A stretch of 59,652 nucleotides of DNA from Burkholderiaceae bacterium (GCA_019234815.1 JAFALA010000028.1:1-59652), one strand, 5' to 3'. Shown: positions 48,155 through 56,972, numbered from the stretch's first letter. Notes: generated by a model not told the origin, from the sequence alone. Numbers and translations are program-made.

Positions 48155-49018
48155 TCAGGCGAGCTTGCCTTCCTGGAAGTCGCGCACGGCCTGGATCAGC
48201 TCGGCCTGCGTGTTCATCACGAAGGGGCCGTACTGCGCGATGGGCTCGTTCAAGGGTTTGCCGGCCACCAGGATGACGCGGGTGGGCTCGTCGCCCGCCT
48301 GCAGCGCCACGCCATCGCTGCCCGGCGTGTTGGCCAGGATGGCCATGCGCTCGCGCGGCACCCTGCAACCGGTGTCGAACTTCAAGGCGCCACGGTAGAC
48401 GTAGACGAAAGCGTTGTGCGTCGCCGGCAAGTGCTGCTCGAAGCGCGCGCCCGGCGCCATGTGCAGGTCCAGGTAGACCGGCTCGGTGAGCTCGCGCTGC
48501 ATCGCGCCCTTCACGCCGTGGCTTTCGCCTGCGATCACGCGCACCGTCACGCCATCCAGCTCGAACTCGGGGATCTCGGCGGACGGGATGTCTCGATACC
48601 AGGCCGGACGCATCTTGTCGCGCGCGGGCAGGTTCAGCCAGAGCTGGAAGCCCTCCATGCGCCCCTGCTCCTGCTCGGGCAACTCGCTGTGGATCACGCC
48701 GCGGCCGGCCGTCATCCATTGCACACCGCCGTTGTCGAGCAAGCCTTCGTTGCCGGCCGAATCGCGATGGCGCATGCGGCCTTCGAGCATGTAGGTCACG
48801 GTCTCGAAGCCGCGATGCGGATGGTCGGGGAAGCCGGCGATGTAGTCGTCGGCCTGGTCCGAGCCGAAGGCGTCGAGCATCAGGAAGGGATCGAGGCGGC
48901 GCTGCAGCGGCTGCGTCAGCACGCGCGTGAGCTTGACCCCGGCCCCATCGCTGGTGGGCTGGCCCACGACGAGCCGTTCGACGGCACGCGGTTGGCGGAC
49001 GGGGGTGGGGCTGCTCAT
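48155..49018 (-). CDS. Pirin family bicupin protein (copy 2)
   Basis: Second pirin (287 aa), with AGGAG upstream of the ATG at 49018. The metal site is complete: HPHRGFETVTYMLEGRMRH, GNEGLLDNGGVQWMTAGRGVIHSE. It is distinct in sequence from copy 1, so the two are not a recent tandem duplication. The C-terminal cupin includes FVYVYRGALKFDTG. It lies 31 bp upstream of nothing else on its strand but is 31 bp downstream of the azoreductase gene, so the two are probably co-transcribed under the divergent LysR regulator. Confidence 0.88.
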   Translation of the reverse strand: MSSPTPVRQPRAVERLVVGQPTSDGAGVKLTRVLTQPLQRRLDPFLMLDAFGSDQADDYIAGFPDHPHRGFETVTYMLEGRMRHRDSAGNEGLLDNGGVQWMTAGRGVIHSELPEQEQGRMEGFQLWLNLPARDKMRPAWYRDIPSAEIPEFELDGVTVRVIAGESHGVKGAMQRELTEPVYLDLHMAPGARFEQHLPATHNAFVYVYRGALKFDTGCRVPRERMAILANTPGSDGVALQAGDEPTRVILVAGKPLNEPIAQYGPFVMNTQAELIQAVRDFQEGKLA

Positions 49019-49049
49019 GATCGTTCTCCTGATGCGTCGGGATTGTGCG

Positions 49050-49664
49050 TTAGGCCACGAGTTCGGCGATGCGCGAACGTGCGTTCGCCACACCGGCCGC
49101 TTCGGCGTCCGGGCCCATGTTCAGGCCTTCGGCGTAGACGAACTGGATGTCCGTCATGCCGAGGAAGCCCAGCACGGTGCGCAGATAGCCGGTCACGCCT
49201 TCGTCGGTGGGCTGGCCCACGTGCACGCCGCCGCGGGCGCTGACAACGAAGACCTTCTTGCCCTTGACCAGGCCTTCGGGGCCGGTCGCGGTGTAGCGGA
49301 AGGTGGTGCCGGCGCGGGCGACGGCGTCGATCCAGTTCTTGAGCTGCGAGGGCACGCCGAAGTTGATCATCGGGGCGCCGATGACGATGACGTCGTGGGT
49401 TTGCAGTTCGTTGATCAGCGCGTCGTTGGCGGCGACGAGCGCGGCCTGCTCGGCGCTGCGCTTGTCGGCCGGCGTGAACAGCGCGCCGAGCATGGTTTCG
49501 TCCATGGCGGGGTGCGGCTGTTGGCCGAGGTCACGCACGGTGACGGCGGCGCCGGCAGTGCGGGCGGCGATGGCCCGGCTCAGCTCGGTGGCGAGGCGGG
49601 TCGAGAACGAACCCTGGCCGTCCTGGACACGGCGGGCGCTGGAGTTGATCTGGAGGATGTTCAT
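49050..49664 (-). CDS. azoR: FMN-dependent NADH-azoreductase
   Basis: AzoR/AcpD family flavoprotein (204 aa), a dimeric quinone/azo-dye reductase. Markers: [12 protein letters not shown] at the N-terminus with the FMN phosphate loop, [27 protein letters not shown], the conserved active-site block, and [26 protein letters not shown] at the C-terminus. GGAGCCC precedes the ATG. It lies 113 bp from a divergent LysR-family gene with a strong palindromic operator, a common arrangement for azoR. Likely protects against electrophilic quinones. Confidence 0.92.
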   Translation of the reverse strand: MNILQINSSARRVQDGQGSFSTRLATELSRAIAARTAGAAVTVRDLGQQPHPAMDETMLGALFTPADKRSAEQAALVAANDALINELQTHDVIVIGAPMINFGVPSQLKNWIDAVARAGTTFRYTATGPEGLVKGKKVFVVSARGGVHVGQPTDEGVTGYLRTVLGFLGMTDIQFVYAEGLNMGPDAEAAGVANARSRIAELVA

Positions 49665-49745
49665 GGCGGGCTCCTGGGCAGGTGGATGGGATGACTGAAC
49701 TCTATGCGTCACCAATCACAAGCAGAAGCCGCTGGAATGGATAAG

Positions 49746-49767
49746 ATTGTTCCACCAAAGGAACAAT
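49746..49767. promoter_or_regulatory. LysR-type operator between azoR and its regulator
   Basis: ATTGTTCC / GGAACAAT, a perfect 8-bp inverted repeat with a 6-bp spacer (ACCAAA), ending 10 bp before the lysR-type ATG. Its size and T...A flanks fit a LysR-family binding site of the T-N11-A type. Placed to control both divergent genes. Confidence 0.65.
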
Positions 49768-49777
49768 AAAGCCCGCC

Positions 49778-50683
49778 ATGAGCCTGGACGCCGACGATCT
49801 GCTGCTGTTTGCCCGCGTCATGGAGGCCGGCTCCTTCAGCCGCGCCGCCGAGCGCCTGCACCTGCCCAAGTCCACGGTGTCGCGCCGGCTCTCGGCGCTG
49901 GAGCGGCGCCTGGGCGAGAAGCTGCTCCAGCGCAGCACCCGCCGGCTCGCGCTGACGGAGTTCGGCCAGCGCGTGCTCGAACATGCGCGCGCGCTGGCCG
50001 CCGAGGTCGACGGCGCGCTGGCGCTGGCGCTGCATCGGCAAGACCATCCGCGCGGGCGCATGCGGGTGTCGATGCCGGCCGACTTTGCCCACCTCGCGCT
50101 GGGCGAGATGCTGCCCCGCTTCGCGCGCGACTACCCGGACGTGCTGCTGGAGCTGGACCTCTCGCCGCGCCGCGTCGACCTGATCGGCGAGGGCTTCGAC
50201 ATCGCAGTGCGCATGGGCGAACTCGGCAACGACGCCTCGCTCTCGGCGCGCCTGCTGGCCCGCATGGGCACGGTGCTCTACGCCTCGCCGGACTATCTGC
50301 AGCGCCACGGCGAGCCGCAGCTGCCTTCGGCCCTGGCCGACATGCACGGGCTCATGATCCTGGCGCGCAACGGCGATCCGGTGCCCTGGGAGCTGGTGCG
50401 CGGCCAGGAGGTCTGGCGCGGCGTGCCGGCGCAGCGCACCCTGGTCAACGCGCCCGACATGCTGCTGCGCATGGCGCGCGCGGGTGTCGGCGTGGCGGCG
50501 GCCAGCCCGCATTTCGCGGCCGACGCGGTGGCGCGCGGCGAACTCGTGCGCGTGCTGCCCGACTGGCACCAGCCCGAGACGAGCGCCTGGGCCGTCTTCC
50601 CCGAGCGCAAGCTGATGCCGCTGCGCACGCGCCTGTTCATCGACGCCATGGCCGCGGCGCTGAGCCGTTGCGAGGGCGGCTGA
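49778..50683 (+). CDS. LysR family transcriptional regulator
   Basis: LysR-type regulator (301 aa). The N-terminal winged helix-turn-helix reads DLLLFARVMEAGSFSRAAERLHLPKSTVSRRLSALERRLG; the substrate-binding domain starts near residue 92 (GRMRVSMPADFAHLALGEML). It most resembles the CrgA/DntR-like group controlling oxidoreductases. Divergent from the azoreductase gene with a palindrome directly ahead of its own start, so it is expected to autoregulate and to control azoR plus the second pirin gene. The inducer is probably an electrophile or quinone (inference). Confidence 0.92.
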   Translation: MSLDADDLLLFARVMEAGSFSRAAERLHLPKSTVSRRLSALERRLGEKLLQRSTRRLALTEFGQRVLEHARALAAEVDGALALALHRQDHPRGRMRVSMPADFAHLALGEMLPRFARDYPDVLLELDLSPRRVDLIGEGFDIAVRMGELGNDASLSARLLARMGTVLYASPDYLQRHGEPQLPSALADMHGLMILARNGDPVPWELVRGQEVWRGVPAQRTLVNAPDMLLRMARAGVGVAAASPHFAADAVARGELVRVLPDWHQPETSAWAVFPERKLMPLRTRLFIDAMAAALSRCEGG

Positions 50684-50698
50684 GGCGGCGCAGCCTCA
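50681..50698. terminator. Short hairpin between convergent lysR-type and caspase genes
   Basis: TGAGGC / GCCTCA, a 6-bp perfect stem with a 6-nt loop that includes the stop codons of both convergent genes. Short and without a T-run, so weak as a terminator. Confidence 0.3.
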
Positions 50699-52204
50699 AA
50701 GACGGATCATGTTGCCGCGCCCCGCGTAGGCGAACATCGGCGTCTGCACCTGGCATTCGCCGATGCGCTTGCACAGCGGCTTGGAGGTCGCGACGACCTC
50801 GGGCTCGACATGCTCGACAAAGACCTGCTCCAGCGGCTGCTGCCCCTTGGTGGCGCTGAGCGCGCGCAGCAGGCGCGAGGTGAACAGGCCGCCGTTGGGT
50901 GGATCTTCGAGCGAAAGCTCCTCGGGCTTGGAAGCGGCCAGGATGGCGATGTGGCGCGTCGCCAGCGCGGCGTTGGCCTGGGCCGCGGCGGCCAGCGCGG
51001 CGGGCTCCGGCGAGGCCTTGCCCTTGCCGGCCTGCACGCCGTCGGCGGTGATGACGCAGCTCGGCATCAGCTTGGCCACGCCGCCCGAGTGGCAGGTGTC
51101 GACGATCAGCACGACGCGGCGCGCCGGCAGGTTGGCGACCAGGCTTTGCAGCTGCCAGAAGTCGAGCGCGTTGGGGTCGTCCGGGCCGATGAAGTCGCTG
51201 AGCACCGGCAGGCCGAAGCCGGACGGGCAGAGATCCTTGTCGCCGCCGTGGCAGGACATGGCGATCAGCACGAGGTCGTCCTCGGTGCTGCGTGCCGCGA
51301 GCTTCATGAGCTCGCGGCGTACCGAGCCGCTGGTGGCCTGGGCGTCGAGCAGCACCGTGACGTCGCCACCGTCGAAGCCCATGCCGCGCAGCGCCTGGCC
51401 CATGTTGGCGACGTCGTCGCGCACGCCCTTGAGGTCGTTCACGGACCAGTCCGGCTGGCGCTGGCGCAGCGCGCTGTAGTCGGACACGCCGACCAGCAGC
51501 GCATGCTTGCGGCGCGGCGGCGCCATGGGCGTATCGGGCCGAGGCGGCGGCGGTTCGGCCGGCAACTGCACGGGCTTGGCGCCTTGTACCAGCGGCGGCG
51601 GCGCCTGCATCAGGGCCACGAGACGATCGGGCGTGAGCGCCTTGAGCTGGCTGCCGATGCGGCCGGCCAGGTCGGCCGCCGCGCGTTCGGCGGCGAGCTC
51701 GAGCGAGCGGCGCTCGCCGAACTCGCGCGTCTGCGCCGTGATCGTGGCAGCCATGCGGCCCATGCCGGTCTCGGCGGCGAGGATGCTGCGGCCGACGAAG
51801 GCGCGCGCTTCGAGGTGGACCTCGGCCATCACCATGTCGCTGCCGGGCCGCGGCCGCACATTGCCGTAGAGGCTGAAGACGAGCGAGAAGCCGGCGTCGG
51901 GGGCGAAGGTCACGATCACCGCTGGCGCGGCGTCGAACAGCTGGTAGCTGCGCGCGTCGGGCTGCAGCACGCGCAGGCCCTGCTTGAGGAATTCGGCTTC
52001 GAGCGCGCGCGTGGCGGCCGCGACGCTCGGGTCGAGGCGCGACGGCGCGTCGGCGTTCTCGCGCCGGTAGAGCACCGTGATGAGGTCGGTGCGTGGCGGG
52101 CCCATGTCAGCACGCGCCGGAGCCGCTGGCAGGAGGGGCAGCAGCGCCGCCGCGCCCAGCGTCTGCAGGCTGTGGCGGCGGGTCATCGATGAGCGTCGGG
52201 CCAT
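50696..52204 (-). CDS. Exported caspase-family (C14) cysteine protease
   Basis: Caspase-like protein (502 aa). A twin-arginine-like signal (MTRRHSLQTLGAAALLPLLPAAPARA) predicts export. Residues about 40-210 form an uncharacterised alpha/beta region; a Pro-rich linker (about 220-235) leads to the caspase p20 fold: HALLVGVSDYSAL, MSCHGG with catalytic His319, and VVLIVDTCHSGG with catalytic Cys371. The His-Cys spacing of 52 residues is normal. The tail ends in GRGNMIRL. It follows the CsgG-like gene by 4 bp and is the last gene of a three-gene operon. Caspases outside the cytoplasm are uncommon in bacteria. Substrate unknown. Confidence 0.85.
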   Translation of the reverse strand: MARRSSMTRRHSLQTLGAAALLPLLPAAPARADMGPPRTDLITVLYRRENADAPSRLDPSVAAATRALEAEFLKQGLRVLQPDARSYQLFDAAPAVIVTFAPDAGFSLVFSLYGNVRPRPGSDMVMAEVHLEARAFVGRSILAAETGMGRMAATITAQTREFGERRSLELAAERAAADLAGRIGSQLKALTPDRLVALMQAPPPLVQGAKPVQLPAEPPPPRPDTPMAPPRRKHALLVGVSDYSALRQRQPDWSVNDLKGVRDDVANMGQALRGMGFDGGDVTVLLDAQATSGSVRRELMKLAARSTEDDLVLIAMSCHGGDKDLCPSGFGLPVLSDFIGPDDPNALDFWQLQSLVANLPARRVVLIVDTCHSGGVAKLMPSCVITADGVQAGKGKASPEPAALAAAAQANAALATRHIAILAASKPEELSLEDPPNGGLFTSRLLRALSATKGQQPLEQVFVEHVEPEVVATSKPLCKRIGECQVQTPMFAYAGRGNMIRL

Positions 52205-52208
52205 GGCC

Positions 52209-53165
52209 TCACTCCCAGCGCGTCTTGCGCAGCGAACCGTCGGTGATGATGGCGAAATCGCCTTCCTGGATCTGGAAGTCGGCCACGCGGCTGACCACGC
52301 TGCACTGGCTCGTGTCGGTCGCGATGCTGGCGCAGTGGATCAGCGCCACCGGCTTGGTGCTCGCGAAGACCTCGCGCTGCCCGAGCTTGGCGATCTTGGG
52401 CCGGAACACGACGAGCTCGTCGTCGCCCTGGAAGCCCTGTACCTGACCGCCGACGATGCCGATGTCGTTGCCGTCGACGCTGAGGATGGTGGCCTGCGGA
52501 CGCAGGATGGACTCGATGCGCTGACCCGCGAGCACGAAGGCGCGACGCAGCGCGTGCTGGTAGTCGACGGCAAGGCGGGCGCGCACGCCGGGGTCGTCGG
52601 GGCTTTCGCCGGGCGCGAGCACGGTGCGATCGCCGCTGACCAGGCCGGTCTTGCCCTCGACCTGCACGGCCGTGCCGAACAGGTACTTGCCGGTGTACAC
52701 GTCCTTCATCTGTACGGACAGCAGCACGCCCGTGAACGCCGCCTGCATGCCGGCCTCCAGTGGCTTGAACTCCTGCGTGGCCGCAATGATCTGCGCGTCG
52801 ATGACGATGTCGGCCTGTTCGGCGGTCACGGTCGAGCGCAGGTCGTAGACCTCGAAGCGCCGGCTCTTGAGGATGGTGTCGGTGAACAGGCGCGTAAGCC
52901 CGGCCGGCGTGATGTCGACAAGCCGCGCCATCTCGGGCGGGAAATGCTGGCTGTCTTTGCTGTCGTCGATGCGCAGCATGTCCACGTAGACCTTGGTCAT
53001 GCGCCCTTCCTTGAGCAGGCGCAGGCGCTCGTAGTCGGCGCCCGAGGGCATGGCCAGGCTGGGCACGGTGTCGACCTTCTGCGCGGGCGCCGTGGCGGCC
53101 AGCAGCAGGCCGGCGAGCAGCAACAAGGCGAGCAGCAGGTCACGCATGTTCAGGATCGGCCTCAT
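52209..53165 (-). CDS. CsgG/HfaB-like secreted protein
   Basis: Exported protein (318 aa) from the ATG at 53165, which overlaps the upstream stop (ATGA). A hydrophobic signal (MRDLLLALLLLAGLLLAATAPAQ) has no lipobox Cys, unlike CsgG itself. The central part resembles CsgG-type folds: ITPAGLTRLFTDTILKSRRFEVYDL, ADIVIDAQIIAATQEF and LLSVQMKDVYTGKYLFGTA. A C-terminal domain (about 215-318) looks like a small beta domain with FQGDDELVVFRPK. It may form an outer-membrane or periplasmic assembly with the large protein encoded before it. Family assignment is by pattern only. Confidence 0.6.
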   Translation of the reverse strand: MRPILNMRDLLLALLLLAGLLLAATAPAQKVDTVPSLAMPSGADYERLRLLKEGRMTKVYVDMLRIDDSKDSQHFPPEMARLVDITPAGLTRLFTDTILKSRRFEVYDLRSTVTAEQADIVIDAQIIAATQEFKPLEAGMQAAFTGVLLSVQMKDVYTGKYLFGTAVQVEGKTGLVSGDRTVLAPGESPDDPGVRARLAVDYQHALRRAFVLAGQRIESILRPQATILSVDGNDIGIVGGQVQGFQGDDELVVFRPKIAKLGQREVFASTKPVALIHCASIATDTSQCSVVSRVADFQIQEGDFAIITDGSLRKTRWE

Positions 53166-55069
53166 TTGCTCTCCTTCTTGGCGGGCGGCTTGGCCGCGGG
53201 CTTGGCGGCGGGCTTGCTCGCCGCCTTCGCATCCGTTTTGGCGGCCGCCGCCGGGCGGCTGATGGCCATGAGCAGCTTCTTGCACGATTCGGCCGAGGTC
53301 TCGTAGGCATAGAGCGCGTCGGCATTGGCCAGCGGCTTGATGCGCACCTCGCCGACGTAAAGCGTGGCGTAGCGCGCCGGCGTCTCCTTGTTGGCGAAGA
53401 TCAGCCGCATCAGCTGCGCGTCACTCCAGTCCGCGTACTTGTCGCTGACGCGTTGCTGGACCTTGGAGATCGGCTTGGCATCGACCGTGGCACGGTCGCG
53501 ATAGTCGTTGGCGAGCAGTTGCGCGGCCAGCAGCTGCTCGCGCTCGCTCGGGCCGGGCGCCTCGAGCGCGGCGTAGAAGCTGAAGTGCTCGGCCATCGCG
53601 GGCTCATCGAAGTAATGGTTGGCGAACTCCTCGCGCTCGTCACGGCTCGTCGTGGCATCGAGCATGCGACCGGCCTCGCCACGGTCGCACTCGCCCACGC
53701 GCTGCAGCAGGCCCGGCCCGTCGCTGCGGAACAGCGCGCCCTTGAAGAGGCCGATGGCTTCGCCGTTGTGCGCCAGCTCGGCGAACACGTCCTTGGCGCT
53801 GGACTCCTCGGTGCTCTTGTCGCCTTGCGCGTAGACGAAGTTGCGCTTGCGCGAGAACAGGTTGCCGAGCATCGTGTTCTCGGTGCCCAGCGAGATCCCG
53901 GCCGTCGCGGTCTGCACGGTCACCGTCATCAGCGGGGCGGCGGCGCGCAGGAAGTCGAAGATCAGCGGCATCGCCTTGATGAACTCGATGAGGCGCTTGT
54001 CGCGCGCCATGTCGCCGACGTTCTGGGTGAAGTTGGCCATGAGCGCACCGAAGGCCGCGATGCCGGTCATGGTGCGCAGATAGGCCTTGGTGCGCAGCAC
54101 GACGTCGTCGGCCTGCGTGCGGTAGCTGGCAAAGGCGGCGGGCTGGGTCTTGCGCAGGTAGTTGAGCGCCAGGTTCTGCGCCGACATGTCCTTGGCGAAG
54201 TCGCGCACGCCGAGCTTGCCGAGATCCTGATCGATGAACTTGAGGTCCTCGTCGCTGAGGCTCTCGCGCAGCGCCCCGGTCGCGGCGCCGCCCTGCAGCT
54301 TGTTGCGCTCGGCGATGGCCGCGAACAGTAGCGTGGCGGCCTTCTCGCGCTGCTCGATCAGCGAGCCGTAGTCCTTGCGCAGGCTCTCGACGTCCTTCTG
54401 CGCGTGTTCGAGCATCTTCTGGGATACGCGCGCACCCACAACCAGCGCCGCCATGACGACGGTGCGCCGCGCCTGGCGCGCCTGCAGGCCCACGGGCGAG
54501 GGCAGCGTGACAGTCTCGGCCGCGAGCGCATTGGGGTCATCCAGCATGGCGTGCATGTGCTCGTCGAGCGCGTCCGTCGCGGCGTTGGCAGCGACCTGCC
54601 CGGCAAGGCTGAAGGCCGCCTGGATCGCACGGTCCTGCAGGTAGCTCAGCACGTCGAAGTTGCCGGCCGTGATGGCCTGCATGGACTGGTCCGCCGCGCC
54701 AACCAATGTGGCCAGTTGAAGCGCCGCGCGGCGCTCGCCGGCGAGGCGCTGGATCTCGCGCAGCGTGCCGATCAGCTCGGCGCCGTTGACGGTGCCCTTG
54801 GCGAACAGCGGTGCGAGCTCGGGCGGGATCTGCGTTTCGATGCCGAACTGCTGCTGCAGCGCCGGATTGACGCCCGGCGCGGGCTGGCCGCGCATGGCAT
54901 CGCCGGCGTGGTTGAGCAGGTCGCTGAACCAGTTGCCGGAGGTGGTCTGCGCGAAGCTTGCGGGCGTGCACAGCAGGCCGGCCAGCAGAGCCAGGCGGGC
55001 GTTTCGCAGGGAGCTCGACGCCGGGCGCCGCCGCAGGCAGCGCTCCGGCCGGACATGGCAGCGATTCAT
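53162..55069 (-). CDS. Large secreted protein of unknown family
   Basis: First gene of the caspase operon (635 aa). The ATG at 55069 has GGAG 5 nt upstream; a longer start at 55105 exists. Signal peptide LRNARLALLAGLLCTPASFAQ. The body is mostly alpha-helical and Ala/Leu-rich, with long stretches likely to be coiled coil (SQKMLEHAQKDVESLRKDYGS, LIEQREKAATLLFAAIAERN) and a hydrophobic region near 310-400. The last 35 residues are a repetitive Lys/Ala/Pro tail. I recognise no domain. The gene overlaps the CsgG-like gene by 4 bp, so the three products are probably made in fixed proportion. Confidence 0.7.
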   Translation of the reverse strand: MNRCHVRPERCLRRRPASSSLRNARLALLAGLLCTPASFAQTTSGNWFSDLLNHAGDAMRGQPAPGVNPALQQQFGIETQIPPELAPLFAKGTVNGAELIGTLREIQRLAGERRAALQLATLVGAADQSMQAITAGNFDVLSYLQDRAIQAAFSLAGQVAANAATDALDEHMHAMLDDPNALAAETVTLPSPVGLQARQARRTVVMAALVVGARVSQKMLEHAQKDVESLRKDYGSLIEQREKAATLLFAAIAERNKLQGGAATGALRESLSDEDLKFIDQDLGKLGVRDFAKDMSAQNLALNYLRKTQPAAFASYRTQADDVVLRTKAYLRTMTGIAAFGALMANFTQNVGDMARDKRLIEFIKAMPLIFDFLRAAAPLMTVTVQTATAGISLGTENTMLGNLFSRKRNFVYAQGDKSTEESSAKDVFAELAHNGEAIGLFKGALFRSDGPGLLQRVGECDRGEAGRMLDATTSRDEREEFANHYFDEPAMAEHFSFYAALEAPGPSEREQLLAAQLLANDYRDRATVDAKPISKVQQRVSDKYADWSDAQLMRLIFANKETPARYATLYVGEVRIKPLANADALYAYETSAESCKKLLMAISRPAAAAKTDAKAASKPAAKPAAKPPAKKESK

Positions 55070-55164
55070 GCTAACTCCATGGCTCAGCGCAATGATGCTA
55101 GCCATGGGCGCGCGGAATGCCTAGGTGTCCAGCGCAACCCCCGGGAAATTTCCAGCGCGGCGCG

Positions 55165-55599
55165 TCAGCGCTTGGGCGCTTCGGCGCCGGCGTCCGCCAG
55201 CAGCGCCACGCAGCGCTCCTCGTGCTGGCTGATCTCGGCCAGCGTCACTTCGATGTCATCGAGCTGCTGCTCGAGCTGGCGGCGGTGCTGGCGCAGCACC
55301 TCCAGGAAGGCGCGCGCCTGCGCGGCGTTGTCGCCTTCGCTGTCGTACATGTCGACCAGCTCCTTGATCTCCTGCAGCGACAGGCCCAGGCGCTTGCCGC
55401 GCAGGGTGAGCTTCAGGCGCGTGCGGTCGCGCTGGTTGTAGACGCGGTTGCGCCCCTCGCGGTCCGGCTCGATCAGGCCGACGTCCTCGTAGAAGCGGAT
55501 GGCGCGCGGCGTGATGTCGAACTCCGCGGCCAATTCGGTGATGGTGTAGCGGCGGCCCGCAGCTTCGGCCGGCTTGCTCGTATCCGTGACAGCGCTCAT
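55165..55599 (-). CDS. MerR family regulator (LiuR-like)
   Basis: MerR-family activator/repressor (144 aa): YTITELAAEFDITPRAIRFYEDVGLIEPDREGRNRVYNQRDR is the helix-turn-helix/wing, followed by a dimerisation helix with RLGLSLQEIKELVDMYDSEGD and QLDDIEVTLAEISQHEERC. The pattern matches LiuR, which controls leucine/isovalerate degradation genes. No metal-binding Cys cluster like MerR or CueR is seen. It is divergent from the MBL-fold gene with an ACGT-rich operator between. The liu genes themselves are not in the window. Confidence 0.85.
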   Translation of the reverse strand: MSAVTDTSKPAEAAGRRYTITELAAEFDITPRAIRFYEDVGLIEPDREGRNRVYNQRDRTRLKLTLRGKRLGLSLQEIKELVDMYDSEGDNAAQARAFLEVLRQHRRQLEQQLDDIEVTLAEISQHEERCVALLADAGAEAPKR

Positions 55600-55625
55600 C
55601 GGGAATCTGGCCTAATGCAGGTTTG

Positions 55626-55641
55626 ACGTTGACGTAAACGT
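55626..55641. promoter_or_regulatory. LiuR-like operator in the merR/MBL divergent promoter
   Basis: ACGTTGACGTAAACGT, an imperfect palindrome with ACGTT/AACGT arms, inside TTGACGTTGACGTAAACGTAAG. It ends 16 bp before the MBL-fold ATG. LiuR sites in other proteobacteria share this ACGT-based symmetry. Confidence 0.55.
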
Positions 55642-55657
55642 AAGTCTAAGACCAGTC

Positions 55658-56710
55658 ATGGCCAATCCGCGCGAATCCGAACTCCACTACCCCCTGGGCG
55701 AGGCCCTGCCCGCCGTCGGCGAGGTGCTCGACATCGCGCCCGGCATCCGCTGGGTACGCATGCAGCTGCCGTTTGCGCTGGATCACATCAATCTCTGGCT
55801 GCTGCGCGACGAGATCGACGGCGTGCGCGGCTGGACGCTGGTGGACTGCGGCATCGCCAACGACGCGACGCGCGCGGCCTGGGAGCAGGTCTACGCCAAG
55901 CATCTCGACGGCCTGCCGGTGCTGCGCGTCGTCGTCACGCATTTCCACCCCGACCACATGGGGCTGGCCTACTGGCACTGCGAGCGCTGGAACTGCCGGC
56001 TCTGGATCAGCGCCACCGACTACCACCTCGCGCGCGTCGCCAGCGGCTCGACGGTCGGCATGGGCGGCGACGCGGCGGCGGCGTTCTTCGCGAGCCACGG
56101 CCTCCTGGACGAGGAATCGCTGGCCAAGATCCGCGCCCGCAGCAGCTATTACCCGAGCATGGTCCCGGCCGTGCCGCCGGCCTTCCGGCGCCTGCAGCAC
56201 GGCATGACGCTGACGATTGCCGGCCAGCCCTGGCAGTGCATTGCCGGTTTCGGCCATGCGCCGGAGCACATCAGCCTCTTCGGCGCGGGCGTGCTGATCT
56301 CGGGCGACATGGTGCTGCCGCGGATCTCGACCAATGTCTCGGTCGTGGACGTCGAGCCCGAGGCCGATCCGCTGCGGCTTTATCTCGATTCGCTGGAAAC
56401 GCTGACGCCGCTGCCCGAGGACACGCTCGTGCTGCCCGCACACGGAAAACCTTTCCAGGGCCTGCACGCGCGCATCGACCAGCTGCGAGAACATCACGAC
56501 GAGCGCCTGGATGAAGTGCGCGCCGCCTGCGCCGCGCGCCCATGCCACGCGGCCGATCTGCTGGAGCTGTTGTTCAAGCGCAAGCTGGACCTGCACCAGA
56601 CGACCTTCGCCATGGGCGAGTCGATCGCCCACCTGCACGCACTGTGGCTGGCCGGGGAGCTCCGGCGCGAGCGTGGCGAAGACGGCGTCTACCGTTTCAC
56701 GAAGGTCTGA
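55658..56710 (+). CDS. Metallo-beta-lactamase-fold hydrolase
   Basis: MBL-fold metallohydrolase (350 aa). The zinc motif THFHPDHMG gives His95, His97, Asp99 and His100. The next ligands are in GFGHAPEHISLF, SGDMVLPRIS and LPAHGKPF. A C-terminal helical domain (HHDERLDEVRAACAARPCHAADLLELLF) is typical of the group that includes LACTB2-like and hydroxyacylglutathione-like hydrolases. The LiuR-like regulator next door suggests a thioester or branched-chain acyl-CoA catabolism role (inference). Confidence 0.87.
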   Translation: MANPRESELHYPLGEALPAVGEVLDIAPGIRWVRMQLPFALDHINLWLLRDEIDGVRGWTLVDCGIANDATRAAWEQVYAKHLDGLPVLRVVVTHFHPDHMGLAYWHCERWNCRLWISATDYHLARVASGSTVGMGGDAAAAFFASHGLLDEESLAKIRARSSYYPSMVPAVPPAFRRLQHGMTLTIAGQPWQCIAGFGHAPEHISLFGAGVLISGDMVLPRISTNVSVVDVEPEADPLRLYLDSLETLTPLPEDTLVLPAHGKPFQGLHARIDQLREHHDERLDEVRAACAARPCHAADLLELLFKRKLDLHQTTFAMGESIAHLHALWLAGELRRERGEDGVYRFTKV

Positions 56711-56790
56711 AAGGGGAAGTACGTGGGCTGGGAAACCGGCTGTAGCGCGTAGAAGCGACTAGCAAACCCTCGGAACCCGCCTGGACCTTG

Positions 56791-56824
56791 CCGCCATCGT
56801 CAGTCCGGTGACTGGCGATGGCGG
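56791..56824. terminator. Strong hairpin after the MBL-fold gene
   Basis: Left arm CCGCCATCGTCAGTC and right arm GACTGGCGATGGCGG pair over 15 bp with one mismatch and a 4-nt CGGT loop, 80 bp after the MBL stop and between convergent genes. A second small palindrome (GTGATCC / GGATCAC) follows at 56848-56872. The long stem suits a bidirectional terminator, though a T-run is lacking. Confidence 0.55.
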
Positions 56825-56972
56825 AGTGGCCTCTTCAAACTACTTTGGTGATCCAAGTACTTGTCGGATCACTCGTTTGCCACTGGCAATGACAGCGTTG
56901 GCGCGAGTGTGCTTGCGGTTTGCCGGCCGGACAATCCCCCCTAAAGTGTGATGCCCTCGTTGCCGGCAACAA

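Noticed and set aside
53162..55105. Upstream ATG at 55105 for the large secreted protein
   Set aside because: The ATG at 55069 has a GGAG site at proper spacing and gives a normal signal peptide length.
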